A DNA stretch of 64,000 nt from positions 51,050,372-51,114,371 of the forward strand of contig CM034240.1 in NCBI GenBank assembly GCA_019916065.1, read 5' to 3'. This document shows, one piece after another, positions 23,336 to 35,345 of the stretch. The position numbers and the translations under genes were made by a program. Every line of letters starts with the position of its first letter. The stretch's first letter is position 1. The notes under the pieces are model-generated. The model was not told the origin of the DNA. It saw only the letters and a list, made by a program, of their open reading frames with translations, and searched no databases. The stretch comes from Vitellaria paradoxa. Lineage: Eukaryota; Streptophyta; Magnoliopsida; Ericales; Sapotaceae.

Positions 23336-24240
23336 GCATATAAGTACCTACCAAAAAAATAATAAATTAGGGTTGATTTCCATATTAATTTCTAAATTTT
23401 GAAAATAGAAAAAAAAAAAAAGACGACGGAAAAAGAACTGAAAGGATGGTTAAACACATTTACCTGAAAGGTGTAAATTTGGGTGTGAGTGTCACACATT
23501 CAGTGGAGGTATTATACTTAAAATCAAAGATAATAAATATGCACCAACAATTAATTCACAGTAATTATATCAGTAACTATTTTACAACCAACTCATAATT
23601 AATTTAATTATGTCACATCTGTTAAAAATATCTCAATTCACAGTCCATCATTACTAGGCCACAACTGGCTGTATCATAGCACCTTTGCATAATAAAAGAT
23701 TTAAATGATAATGCAACACACATTTGGCCCCACCTGGCCCATGAGTTGAGCGCTCAACGGTGGACAGTGGCTTGAATTTAGCTTGTTCTGTTAGCCCCAT
23801 CTGGCTATATCATTTTCTCCGGCCCCATCTAGTTGCATATTATTAATTTCTGGCCCCATATGGCCACATAGTTATTTTTTTTTTTGGCCCCGCCCGGCTT
23901 GGTTCAATCTGACCATAATATAAGTGTAATGCATAAAACTCATGCTGATATGCAACAATGTATCATTTTTTTTCAATAAAAATACTATTTCTCAAATTTA
24001 TCATTCCACAAATAACTACGATTCTCCACTAACACAGTAATTTATAAGTAGCAAGTAGTATTTAGCAACGTGAATATTCGACAGTAAACAAATAAAAATT
24101 TAGCCATTTATGTTTAATAACTTTTATTTTTAAGTTTAATACACCCACTTGGACAGTAGATATTCTGAGAAAGTCAATTTACTGAAGTGGTGGTTGTTGA
24201 TTATCCTTGGGACCTAATTTTTTTTAGACCAACAAAATAT
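23336..24240 (-). repeat. LTR-like segment, short form (unit C)
   Basis: It has the same order and deletion as in unit B. It contains the GGCCCCATCTGGC-type motifs at about 23720-23890. Non-coding. Confidence 0.65.
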
Positions 24241-24615
24241 ACAAATTAGGCATTGAGTAGTTAAAATATGGCGGAAATAGATATGGGTACTGCTTTCGTA
24301 TATTCCCCTCACTTTCCAAAGTGGCATTCTCCGCAGTGTGACCTTTCCACAATACTTCTACTAATGTTATTGTCTTATTTCGCAAAACTTGATTATTTCT
24401 ATCCAAAATTTGCACTGGCTCCTCCGTATAAGATAGATATTCTTTCAGTTCAATTGGTTAAGAGGCTAATACATGAGATGAATCAGGGATATACTTACGT
24501 AGCATTGACACATGGAACACATTATGAAGTTTAGATAATTCTGGAGGTAGAGCTAATCTGTATGCAGTTTCCCCAATTCTTTGTATAATTTCATAAGGTC
24601 CAATATAGCAAAGGA
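24241..24615 (-). pseudogene. Gypsy integrase C-terminus fragment (unit C)
   Basis: The minus-strand piece 24415-24224 reads MQILDRNNQVLRNKTITLVE and VLWKGHTAENATLESE, the end of the integrase C-terminal module. It ends LFPPYFNYSMPNLYILL before a stop. The upstream part is broken by a frameshift. Confidence 0.72.
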
Positions 24616-24856
24616 ATATGACGGGGAGAGGATGATGGCTTTTATGAAAAGGGTTAACAGTGCCAGAGAAAGATTAGAAGTTACGAGCATTAAAAGAACT
24701 AATCAGGAATTTGAAGATCGAGATGTCCTGCTTGGAACTATAGACTCAGGCTGTGAGGTGTGCTTGCAGTTGAAATGGCTTGGGATGGATTCGGGGAGCC
24801 AGGAGCTAAGGTTCAAAGGTGGGCCCGATAACTTGAACAAGGTGAAGTGTAGATGT
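24616..24856 (+). pseudogene. PHD-finger fragment, unit D, 5' part (split by LTR insertion)
   Basis: It encodes RERLEVTSIKRTNQEFEDRD, LKWLGMDSGSQELRF and DNLNKVKCRC, then is cut at the GATGT target site (24852-24856). The remainder resumes at 28367. Confidence 0.68.
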
Positions 24857-25491
24857 TGTCATGCCCCGGATTTTCATAACCGAATGCCCAGGGGTGACTT
24901 GGAATTTATTTGTTAGGTATAAAAATAAGATGATAATAACACGCTGTCACACCCCAGAGTTTTCCTCCAGATTGGGGTTGACCCGTAAGAAAAATTTAAG
25001 ATAGTCAAATCTCATGTTTATCCCAAACAATATTTATAAGTCATTGGACTGAACCATTTGATGGGATTTCAACTACAGGGCACAAAATAAAGATAGAGAA
25101 AAATATTACAGAGCCATCTAAGTGTCCCAACCACGCGATTAACATTACATACCAAATAAAAGCAAATTAGGTCTATGCTTAATAATTACAATCATCCAAC
25201 AATTATTACAGACCAAAAATAAAGTCGTCCAGCTCTGTGCAGGAAAGAAGAAAAAAAATAGATAACTCTTTTGATGGAATATTTAAGAGAAATTAATCTC
25301 TTTCCAGCTCATCTTCTGTATCCCTGTGCTTAATATCCTGAAAAAAAATATTCCCACAAGGGGTGAGCTACTAAAGCCCAGTAATCAGAATCTCCTAGGT
25401 GCCTATATGCAGTGGTTGTAATACTACACTGTATTAAGTGAATGTGTTTAGGTGGCATACTATTTATCAAACCCCGTAACGATACAGGTTT

Positions 25492-25494
<3 letters not shown>

Positions 25495-25533
<39 letters not shown>
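25495..25533. repeat. (AT)n microsatellite
   Basis: About 19 AT dinucleotides lie inside the LTR-type insertion. Long Ile-Tyr runs in translations here are artefacts of this repeat. Confidence 0.9.
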
Positions 25534-25539
<6 letters not shown>

Positions 25540-26256
25540 AAATATTAATCGAGAGGAATTAAATAAAATTAAATAATTCCAACACATCATTCATACATAA
25601 CAAGAGAGGTTGCTGGTCACAGTAAAATTTTGTAAAAGAGTTTAATCTAAATTCTCCTAAGATAATCATACTCCTATCCTCTTCTACCCCCAGCCTTGGG
25701 AACCAGTGACTTTATGGGCTTAGCATCCAATGCATACCGACGGTGTCACCTACCAAAAACCTAGCCGTCGCGACCGGCTACCTGACTGGCCAGGTCAGAA
25801 GGGAGCATCTCCCAAATAAAATGCATATTCCCATCTTCATCTAAAAGGCCATTTCTACCCACCCATCACCCCATTGCCAAAAATAGCTTTAGCACCAAGT
25901 GCCTTAATTTCTTCTCACCCTTTTACATTCCAAGGGTACCTTGTATGGAAATCAGACATTTTTAATAACAACCGGCAATGTTCCCGGGCGATGAATCAAA
26001 AGTGAGATTATTCAGTCACATGCAGTATATTTTTAAGCACTTTATCTATATCCATACTTTAATAGTCATTCTCAATAAATCAAAGATTTAACATAGTCAT
26101 CAATATCATTATCACAAAGGTAGGCACTATATGTAAATTAACAATTAGCAAGTAAAAAAAAAAATTTAGAATGCAAATTAGTATTTTAGTCAATTGTTTT
26201 GACAAGTTTACCGTACCAAATTTGATAAGAATAAAATTATTTCTAATGGTATATTA

Positions 26257-26378
26257 ATTAGGCCGAGGTTGGTAGCTTAGTGGGTGGGCGACCGTAATTG
26301 CGATTTAAAGTCGCAAGTTCGAACCTCATTGGCTGTAAATCTCGGTTTTTGCTCCTTTTACCTTTTATTTTATTATTT
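26257..26378 (+). mobile_element. tRNA-derived SINE with T-rich tail
   Basis: It contains an A box TAGCTTAGTGG and a B box AGTTCGAACCT about 45 bp apart, followed by a T-rich tail. The acceptor stem of a real tRNA cannot be formed, so this is a SINE head rather than a tRNA gene. Degenerate flanking repeats (ATGGTATATTA and ATGGAATATAA) may be the target duplication. It is nested in the LTR-type insertion. Confidence 0.6.
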
Positions 26379-28366
26379 TATGGAATATAAAGATAATAAA
26401 TAGCTCTTGGACTTATATTTAATTTTTAGCAAAATTGATAAGTTTTATTTTATTCAAAAATAATTTAAATAAATTTCCAATCATCATCTTATTTATAACC
26501 AAACCCTTATCATAGGTTTTTGGCTTCAAGATATCCACAAATGTCCACAGAATTATTCCAATGTTTAGGAAGGTATTAAATGAGTTTCATTAAATTCACT
26601 TAATCATAAAAATATAATTATATAACTTGCTAGGTTGACAAAACAATGACAAAAATAAATCAAATTCATTTAAGAAAGACCAAATGAGAAAAGAACAAGT
26701 CCATTGTTTCTTTTGGGCATTTTATCAAATACTAGCATTTTAGTTTGAATAAGTCATCCAACTATTCATGATGAAACTGATTATCTAAGTCAATTATCAT
26801 CAATATTAGAGTGTCAAATAATACATAATACCTAGTTTAAAATAATTTCATATCAATAGAAATTATTAACATGACAATAACTAACAGAAGGAAATTGGAA
26901 ATATAAATAAATCTTTAAACATAATATTCTAAACAAATCCAAACAAGCATCAATTAAAGCTAAGCAGAATAGCAGCTTGAAAGAAAATTCATATAAAATA
27001 GAGCAACACTCCAATATCTATAAACTTTATAGCTGTAGAAACTAGACTTCAGGACCTACAACTTTCATGTTTTACACTTTTTAAAATTCTAAGGTCTAAA
27101 GGTACAAAAATAACTTTGAATTCTGTTTGTTCAGAAAATACACTTTTACACGTGCTCAGTATTTTGGGCATAACTTTTGACTCACAAATCGGATTGATGC
27201 AATTCGTTTTGGGTTGAAAAGAAAACTGAAAGGGCTATAACTTTTATGTTTTAGCCAAAGCCTAATTCCACCGTTTTAGGGATTAGAAGCACATAAGAAG
27301 TTACAAATAGAGAGCTGTCAGCATACTGAGTTACTTCAGTCAAAATTTTGGCTTCCCTACCCCCAATATACGGGTATTTATTTTTATCATAATCAAGTTT
27401 CATACTTCAAACCAGAAAATGCATCAAATATATTTTAGGAGTTTCATCATCCTACCTCAATGAAGATATTAATGACCAAGTCTGAGAAGGAAAAATGAGT
27501 TAGCTTTGAACACCACCCAAATTGGAAAATTCCAAGCCTTTCTTCTTCCTCCAAGCAACACCAAATCTTCAGCCTCACTAATTAATAATTTATTATTATT
27601 TCTCTCCTATTTTCTTCTCTTTGAAGACACACAATTTATAGGGAGTGTAGAGAAAATTATTGGTGGAGAAAAAAATCAACTAAGGTAAGATCATGCCTAT
27701 ACAATTGGTAGCATGATCCAAGAATCACGCTTACTTTTTGACTATCTAACCATATCATTTAAGAAAAGTATTGGGGAAGATGTATGGAGGTGGCATGATC
27801 TGGGAATCAAGCTAACTTTTTGACAAATTTAAACAATCATGCTAGCTTTTTGACAATTTAACCAAATGTTTTAAATCATGCTAGCTTTCAAACAAAATGC
27901 TTTAAATCTTGTTTACTAAATAATTTGAAAAAGATGCTTTAAGGTCATCAATGTGGGTCTTCTCTTTGTCCAATTAGTCAAATAATTTTGAAAGATGGTG
28001 AGAGTGTATGGAAGATGGAAATGAAGTTGTCGGGAAATAATTTAGAGCAACTATTCATGAGTCAATTCATTGAGTGATAAAGTGAGTTGAAATGAGTTAA
28101 GGTGAGTCAAAGAAAAGGGTTGACCCATGGGTTAATGGTCTTGGTTTGAACCAAATAAGTAATTGGGCTAAGAAGTGTTTGGATAAAAATTTTAGAAATT
28201 CTACATTAAACTCCCACATAGGGTGAAATTTAATCCAAAAAATTTTTCAATTAATTTTTATCATTCCAAAAATTTTCAAATGCTCAATTTTCTAGATTTT
28301 TACTATAATAAATATCACTACCACACTTAAATAATTTAATTAAGGAAAAAAATTCAGGTTATTACA

Positions 28367-28534
28367 GATGTGGTACGAGGGAATATTACGGTAATAGCAA
28401 GACGGCTTCTTATGCATACGGGATTTTGGTGCACCTAACTTGCACTAACATTGGGGACCGTGGAGCTATGCCTTCGACTTGGTGTGATGAATGCAAAGAA
28501 TTGGCAATTGCGATTGGACAAATGTATCAATAAT
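28367..28534 (+). pseudogene. PHD-finger fragment, unit D, 3' part
   Basis: It resumes after the insertion with CGTRE-like sequence, then KTASYAYGILVHLTC, DRGAMPSTWCDEC and KELAIAIGQMYQ. It completes the copy started at 24616. Confidence 0.68.
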
Positions 28535-29640
28535 ATGCATATAAGTACCTACCAAAAAAAATTATAAATTGGGGTTGATTTCCACATTAATTTCTAAATT
28601 TCAAAAATAGAAAAAAAAAAAAGACGACGGAAAGAGAACTGAAATGATGGTTAAACACATTTACCTGAAAGGTGTAAATTTGGGTGTGAGTGTCACACAC
28701 TCAATGGAGGTATTATATTTAAAATAAAAAATAATAAATATGCACCAACAATTAATTCATAGCAATTATATCAGTAACTATTTTACAACCAACTCATAAT
28801 TAATTTAATTATGTCACATTTGTTAAAAATATCTCAATTCACAGTCCATCATTACTAGGCCCCAACTGACCGTATCATAGCACCTTTGCATAATAAAATA
28901 TTTAAATGATAATGCAACACACATTTTGCCCCATCTGGCTCATGAGTTGAGCGATCAACGCTAGACAGTGGCTTAAATTTAGGTTGCCCCATTAGCCCCA
29001 TCTGGCTATATCATTTTCTTCGGCCCCATCTGGCCGCATATTATTAATTTCTGGCTTTATCTGGCCACATATTTCCTTTTTTTTTTCTTTGGCCTCGTCC
29101 AGCCTGGTCCAATCTGATCATAATGCAAGTGTAATACACAAAACTCATGCTGATATGCATCAATGCACCATTTTTTTTCAATAAAAATACTATTTCTCAA
29201 ATTTATCATTTCACAAATAACCACGATTCTCCACTAATGCAGTAATTTATAAGTAGCAAACAATATTTAGGCCTCATCTGGTCACATATTTATTTATTTT
29301 TCTTTGGCCCCGTCCGATCTAGTCCAATTTGACCATAATGCAAGTGTAATGCACAAAACTCATGCTAATGTGCAACAATGCATCATTTTTTTCAATAAAA
29401 ATACTATTTCTCAAATTTATCATTTCACAAATAACCACGATTCTCCACTAACATAGTAATTTATAAGTAGCAAGCAGTATTTAGCAACATGAATATTCGG
29501 CAGTAAATAAATAAAAATTTAGCCATTTATATTTAATAACTTTTATTTTTAAGTTTAATACACCCACCTGGACAGTAGATATTTTGAGAAAGTCAATGTA
29601 CTGAAGTGGTGGCTGCTGATTATCCTTGGGACCTTTTTTT
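28535..29640 (-). repeat. LTR-like segment, short form with 215-bp internal duplication (unit D)
   Basis: It is collinear with units B and C. The part around GGCCTCGTCC (29091) recurs as GGCCCCGTCC at 29306, an offset of 215 bp. This accounts exactly for the extra length of unit D. Confidence 0.75.
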
Positions 29641-30034
29641 TTTAGCCTAACAAAATACACAAATTAGGCATTGAGTAGTTAAAATATGGCGGAAATAGAT
29701 ATAGGTATTGCTTTCGCACATTCTTCTCACTTTCCCAAGTGGCATCCTCCATAGAGTGACTTTTCCGCAATACTTTTACTAATGTTATTGTTTTATTTCG
29801 CAAAACTTGATTATTTCTATCCAAAATTTGCATTGGCTCCTCCGTATAGGATAGATCTTCTTTCTGTTCAATTGGTTGAGAGGCTAATACATGAGATAGA
29901 TCAGGGATATACTTACGTAGCATTGACACATGGAACACATCATGAAGTTTAGACAATTCTGGAGGTAGAGCCAATCTGTATACAGTTTTCCCAATTCTTT
30001 GTATAATCTCATAAAGTCCAATGTACCGAGGGAA
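29641..30034 (-). pseudogene. Gypsy integrase C-terminus fragment (unit D), fused to antisense PHD
   Basis: A 155-codon minus-strand frame (30109-29642) begins with about 30 codons of antisense PHD sequence. It then reads FPRYIGLYEIIQRIGKTVYR, LALPPELSKL, VFHVSMLRKY, QPIEQKEDLSYTEEP, MQILDRNNQVLRNK and ATWESEKNVRKQY. This is a nearly complete integrase C-terminal (SH3/chromodomain-like) module of a Ty3/gypsy element. The catalytic core and everything upstream are absent. It is probably not functional but is the longest unbroken frame in the array. Confidence 0.78.
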
Positions 30035-30425
30035 TATGACGAGGAGAGGATTACAGCTTGTTATGCAAAGGGTTAACAGTGCCAGAGAAAGATTAGAAGT
30101 TATGAGCATTAAAGGAACTGATCAGGAATTTGAAGATTGAGATGTCCTGCTCGGAACTATAGACTCAGGCTGTGAGGTGCAGGTGTAGGTGAAATGGCTT
30201 GGGATGGATTCCGAGAGCCAGGAGCTAAGGTTCGAAGGTGGGCTCGATAACTTGGAGAAGGTGGGGTGTAGATATGGTGCGAGGGAATATGATAGGGAGA
30301 GTATGACGGCTTATTATACATATGGGATTTTGGTGCACCTGAGGTGCGCTGGCATTGAAAACCGTGGAGCTGTGTCTTCGACTTGGTGTGACGAATGCAA
30401 AGAATTGGCAATTGCAATTGGATAA
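30035..30425 (+). pseudogene. PHD-finger fragment, unit E
   Basis: It reads LEVMSIKGTDQEFED (stop), VKWLGMDSESQELRF, CRYGAREYDRES, HLRCAGIENRGAV and CDECKELAIAIG (stop). HLRCAGIE is the piece closest to the family consensus HTRCAGIE. The middle ligand pair is again Tyr (AYYTY), as in the other copies. Confidence 0.7.
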
Positions 30426-30429
30426 ATAT

Positions 30430-31888
30430 ATCAATAATATGCATGTAAGTACCTACCAAAAAAAATAATAAATTTGGGTTGATTTCCACATTAATTTCTA
30501 TATTTAAAAAATAGAAAAAAAAAAAGAAGGGAAGAGAACTGAAAGGATGGTCAAACACATTATTCAAATTTTAAAAAATTAGAAAATAAAAGCGCACATG
30601 ATACGAAAAATTTGAGATATTAAGAATTGGCTTGTTTTACATGCCAATAGATTTTTTTTAAGCATTTTTTTTCCTAAAAAATCATGAATAAAATGAATAA
30701 AAGCTACCAAAAATAGAAATAAAAGTAAAAATTAAATTTCATTAAAAAATTATATGAAACAGAAATACAACTTGCCTTTTTTTTTTAAATTTACCACACG
30801 TGACTTATTAGTGTTTTTGCAATAGCGAAGCCACGATATATAGAGTTTGATTGCCATATTCCTATTTTAAGATACATTTAATTTTTTAAATAGAGTGGAC
30901 ATTAACAAATTCTCTACCTAAATGTAAAATATCAATATTTACTTATCATGCAAAGTTTAAAACAAAGAGGTAAACAGAAATTTTTCATCGAGTTTAACAT
31001 ACATAAACTTACAATTTATAAAACTCATCAAACAAAGCATTAGTCTAGCACCATTCTAACCTTACATTGTTTATACAAACATCAGACACAGAATTAAAAC
31101 AAGGATTAAACAACTCAGGTTCTCCTATAATCACTCACAGCCCCTTCTAAACACAACCTGAAAGGTGTAAATTTGGGTGTGAGTGTCATACACTCAGTGG
31201 AGGTATTATACTTAAAATAAAAGATAATAAATATGCACCAACAATTAATTCACAGCAATTATATCAGTAACTATTCCACAACCAACTCATAATTAATTTA
31301 ATTATGTCACATTTGTTAAAAATATCTCAATTCACAGTCCATCATTACTAGGCCTCAACTGGTCATATCATAGCACCTTTGCATAATAAAAGATTTAAAT
31401 GATAATGCAATACACATTTGGCCCCATCTGGCCAATGAGTTGAGCGCTTAACGGTGGACAGTGGCTTTAATTTAGCTTGTTCTGTTAGCCCCATCTGGCT
31501 ATATCATTTTTTTTGGCCCCATCTGGCTGTATATTATTAATTTTTGGCACTATCTGGCCACATATTTGCTTTTTTTTTTGCCGCGTCTGGCCTGGTCCAT
31601 CTGACCATAATGTAAGTGTAATGCACAAAATTCATGCTGATATGCAACAATACATCATTTGTTTCAATAAAAATACTATTTCTCAAATTTATCATTTCAC
31701 AAATAACCACGATTCTCCACTAACACAGTAATTTATAAGTAGCAAGCAGTATTTAGCAACATGAATATTCAGCAGTAAATAAATAAAAATTTAGCCATTT
31801 ATATTTAATAACTTTTATTTTTAAATTTAATACACCCACCTGGATAGTAGATATTCTGAGAAAGTCAATTTACTGAAGTAGTGGCTAC
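30430..31888 (-). repeat. LTR-like segment, long form (unit E), joined to gypsy RNase H
   Basis: It matches the long unit A spacer including the extra block of about 610 bp, then the common part from 31141. At about 31885, where other units continue into integrase, this one continues into RNase H of the gypsy element, so the integrase coding region is deleted at the join. Confidence 0.65.
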
Positions 31889-33328
31889 TGATTAGTCTTT
31901 CGACTAACAGTATCTACCACCACATTTGCTTTCCCTGGATGATACTGCAATTCAAAGTTATAATCTTACATGTATTTCATCCATTTCCTCTGTCTCAATT
32001 CAAATCCTTCTGGGTAAAGATATACTTTAAACTCTTATGATCTGATAATATCTCAAACTTCTCTCCATATAGGTAATGTCTCCAACTCTTCAAGGCATAA
32101 ATTACTGCCTTTAACTCTAAATCATGTACTAGATAATTTTGCTCATTAATTTTTAGCTGTCTTGACCCGTAGGCCACAGCTCTACCTCCTCGCATAAGCA
32201 CACACCTTAATCCCTCCTTAGATGCATCACAATACATGTATAACCCAATCATTTTTCTGGAATTACCAGCACTAGTGCAAAAGTTAGTCTCATCTTCAAC
32301 TCTTGGAATGACTTTTCACAAGCTTTATCCCATACAAAATTTACCCCTTTTCGAGTCAACCTAGTCATTGGTGTGGCTAATCTCAAAAAATCTTGAACAA
32401 ACCTTTGGTAATATTCAGCTAATCCCAAGAAGTTTCTAATCTCAAACACTGTCTTTGCCTTTGACCAATTCATAACTACTTCTATTTTAGATGGGTCTAC
32501 TGATACACCTTTACTAGACATAATATGCCCTAGAATCTTCACTTCTTTAAACCAAAACTCACACTTACTTAACTTGGCATAAAGCTTATGCTCCCTTAGA
32601 GTTTGGAGTACTAATCTCAAATGCTCCTCATGCTCTTCCTTGCATCGAGAATACACCAACACGTCATCAATGAATATTACTACAAATTTATCCAAATAGG
32701 CATTGAATATCCTATTCATCAAATCCATAAAAGGCGCAGGGGCATTTGTTAACCTAAAATGCATCAACAGAAACTCGTAATGTCCATATGGAGTCCTAAA
32801 AGCCATCTTTGGTACGTCTTCTTTTTTCACTCTCAACTAATGGTATCCCGATTTCAAATCAATCTTTGAAAAGCACTGTGAACCCTTGAGCTGGTCAAAT
32901 AAGTCATCAATCCTCGGCAGTGGGTACCTATTCTTTATTGTCACTCTATTTAATTTCCTATAGTCAATGCACATCCGCAATGAGCCATCTTTCTTTGCCA
33001 TAAAAAATGTCAGTGCTCCCCACGGTGAAGTACTAGGATGAACGAAACCTTTAGCAATCAACTCCTCAAGCTGAGCCTTTAGCTCAACCAGTACTGCTGA
33101 AAAAAGTCTATAGGGTACCACAGATATTGGCTCTGTGCCTAGAACCAAATCAATACTAAATTCCACTTCCTGTTCTGGTGGTAGCTCTATCAAGTCTTTT
33201 GGGAATACATCTAGAAACTCACACACAACTGGTGGCAATTCTATCTCGCTATCCATCACGTCCTCTAAGGTTAAACTGGCAATTAGGCTATGTAAATCGA
33301 CCTTTTTCTGCCCATCCAGAAAAGGCAT
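31889..33328 (-). pseudogene. Gypsy reverse transcriptase and RNase H (pol), with stops
   Basis: The RT region reads [49 protein letters not shown] and [11 protein letters not shown], then a TAG (near 32836) where Gln is usual. It continues [15 protein letters not shown] and [11 protein letters not shown], the latter carrying the catalytic Asp pair. RNase H follows a TGA near 32249 and reads [38 protein letters not shown] and [15 protein letters not shown] 1-base loss after KDLN and a further stop precede LQYHPGKANVVVDT. The catalytic motifs are largely intact, but the gene is dead through at least two stops, one frameshift and the missing integrase. Confidence 0.88.
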
Positions 33329-33358
33329 GACTAAAGTATCTCTACGGTCACTCGTGAA

Positions 33359-34236
33359 TCATATCTGGTTACCCTCAGGTGTATGTAATGTTACTTTCCC
33401 TTTGGCACAATCTATTATTACCTGATAAACTAACAACCAATCCATACTAAGAATAATATCAAAGTTGTTCATCTCTAATGCAATCAAATCGAATGACAAA
33501 CGATGATCAGATGTAGAGATCTCATCAGTTATAGTGATCTCACACCCTTTACAAACCTGAGTCAAAATAGTATGACCCCCAATTGGTGTCTTAACACGCA
33601 CAAGTGAGGCCAATGGTTCCACAACTAATTTAATGTAGATGCAAAACATGCAGAAATGAATGAGTGTGATACTCCAGTATCGATAAGTACGGTGGCTTTG
33701 GAAGTAAAAATAAGAAAAGTACCTATAGCCACAATCGGTTCAGCATGTCCATCATCTCGTGTCAACGTAAAAACTCTGCCCTGTGTCTGTGTAGTTGGCG
33801 GCTTGCCACCTCTCTGGCCTTGCTGAGATCCACCCTGAGTTACCCTCGAAAATTGTGCCTGCACGGCCTGTGACCCTGATGGTATAGAATTCTGCTGATA
33901 AGAAACTGATTGAGTGGATTGCTGTGGTCGAACAACACTTGAAGTCCACTGCCGTTGCAAGCAATCTCTTTGAATATAACCCTGCTGACCACACTGGTAA
34001 CTCGACCTCGAATCAAACCTCTGTTCAGTTCTACTCGATCCGCCCCTTTGAGGGCATTCTGATTTCTGATGGCCTTGTTGCTTACATTGGAAGTAAACAA
34101 TTGAACTTTGTGAAGCTATCCTAGCTGTAGAATGAGTATGGGGTGCATTGCTTTGTTGATACTGCGAATCTCTTTGTCTCTTTTCATTCCTCTTATCTAG
34201 CGTAGGAGCTGAACTCTTACTCTGCCTGTTATCCAT
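33359..34236 (-). pseudogene. Gypsy gag C-terminus (zinc knuckles) and aspartic protease
   Basis: Two CCHC knuckles are visible but damaged: YFQCKQQGHQKSEC has Tyr for the first Cys, and SYQCGQQGYIQRDC has Ser for Cys and Tyr for His. The protease active site reads VLIDTGVSHSFIS, and a second piece carries NNFDIILSMDWLL. Two frames overlap at about 33625-33649, so a frameshift separates protease halves. The product would have bound RNA (gag) and cut the polyprotein. Confidence 0.8.
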
Positions 34237-35200
34237 CTGCTATCCCCTATAATTCAGGTCTCTCTCTACTATCATAGCTCGGGATGTCAGCATTTTGTAG
34301 TCCTCCAAATGTAAAAGTACTACTCTAACCCTGATTGCTGGCTCAGACCCCTCTCAAATCTTTGAAATTTGTTATACTCTGTCGAAATTACCTCTGGTGC
34401 GTACTTAGAAAGAGCAAAGAACTTGCGCTCATACTCTAAGACTATCATTATACCTTGGTTCAAATTCATGAACTCATCCCTTTTTGTATCTCTAGTTGGC
34501 AGTGGAAAGAATTGCTCTCTAAACATCTCCTTGAATTTCTCCCAAGTTATTTTACTCACATTTTGAGAATCTTATATAGATGTCCACCAATCACTCACTT
34601 TTCCAATCAATTGAAATACTGTATAGGGTACCTTTACTTCATCCCGAATAATCCCCGTTGTATTAAATATCCTCCCACACTATGACAGGAAGCTCTCTAC
34701 TGTATCTAGATCTGCCTTTCCATCAAACGTTGGTGGATTCATCCTCTTGAACGTAGTCAATGCAGAAATAGATTCGTCTTTCTACACTCCTTCTACCATC
34801 TTCATCATTACTGTGGCCATATTTCGCATGAATTCTTCGAGATTAACCAAACCTCATTGAGAAACATTGGCCACTCCAGCTTGATTATTAATAGCTTGTG
34901 GTGTATTAGCCACCCCCACTTGCTCGCCTTCTGTCTGGAGTACATCATCTGCCTCTGGTAGAACTCCAGCACCAGGTGGAACCTCTACTCTCTGGGGTAC
35001 ATCGGCCACTCCTGGTGGTACCTCTGCTCCAATTCTTGCATGTGACTCTTGATCATGAGCCACGTTAGGCTACATATGTACATCCTCAATTGCTAGGGTT
35101 CCTCGTCCTTGAACTCGACTGCGACCACAACCTTGGCCACGGCCTCGACCACAACCCCTACCGCTAACATTAGCAACATATGGAAGCATTGTCTAAAAGC
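34237..35200 (-). pseudogene. Gypsy gag core, degenerate
   Basis: The piece 34559-34320 reads ITWEKFKEMFREQFFP, MNLNQGIMIVLEYERKFFAL and FERGL, the retrotransposon gag domain. Upstream, 35063-34854 encodes a Pro/Val/Gln-rich N-terminal segment. A Gly/Arg-rich start (about 35190-35095) may be the gag N-terminus. Stops separate these parts. Confidence 0.72.
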
Positions 35201-35345
35201 GGTAACCAGAAGGAGAGTAAGAAATTAATTATTATCTATTCACAATTCTAACTATCAGTAACTTTCACAAAATCTTATAAGACATATAAGCATGCTATCG
35301 CATAGAAACCTTTGTCCCTACTGTCCTTAGGTATTCTAACCTAAT

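Larger units (their letters stand above)
24857..28366 (-). mobile_element. 3.5-kb LTR-type insertion (solo LTR or LTR-bounded fragment)
   Basis: The ends read TGTCATGCCCC on the left and TTATTACA on the right, so the minus-strand element starts TGTAATAA and ends GGGGCATGACA (TG..CA). It is flanked by a perfect 5-bp duplication GATGT (24852-24856 and 28367-28371) and splits PHD unit D exactly. No gag or pol frame lies inside. A second end-like text, TGTCACACCCC, at about 24945 suggests either an internal duplication of the terminus or a nested piece. It contains an (AT)n tract and a tRNA-like SINE. A solo LTR of 3.5 kb would be large but is possible for plant gypsy elements. Confidence 0.75.
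18030..31890. repeat. Tandem array of PHD-gypsy chimeric units, period 1,688 bp
   Basis: Each unit runs PHD-finger fragment (+), non-coding spacer, LTR-like segment, integrase C-terminal fragment (antisense). The same landmark ATGGYGGAAATAG in the integrase part lies at 20893, 22581, 24268 and 29686. The first two intervals are 1,688 and 1,687 bp. The third is 5,418 bp, but subtracting the 3,515-bp LTR insertion with its target repeat and a 215-bp internal duplication leaves 1,688. Outer units A and E have the long spacer; B, C and D share a deletion of about 610 bp. Unit A is joined on its left to the longer PHD pseudogene, and unit E on its right to gypsy RNase H. The array grew by unequal exchange or a similar process (inference). 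Confidence 0.85.

Noticed and set aside
26257..26345. Functional tRNA gene
   Set aside because: A and B boxes are present but acceptor and anticodon stems do not pair properly; a SINE head is more likely.
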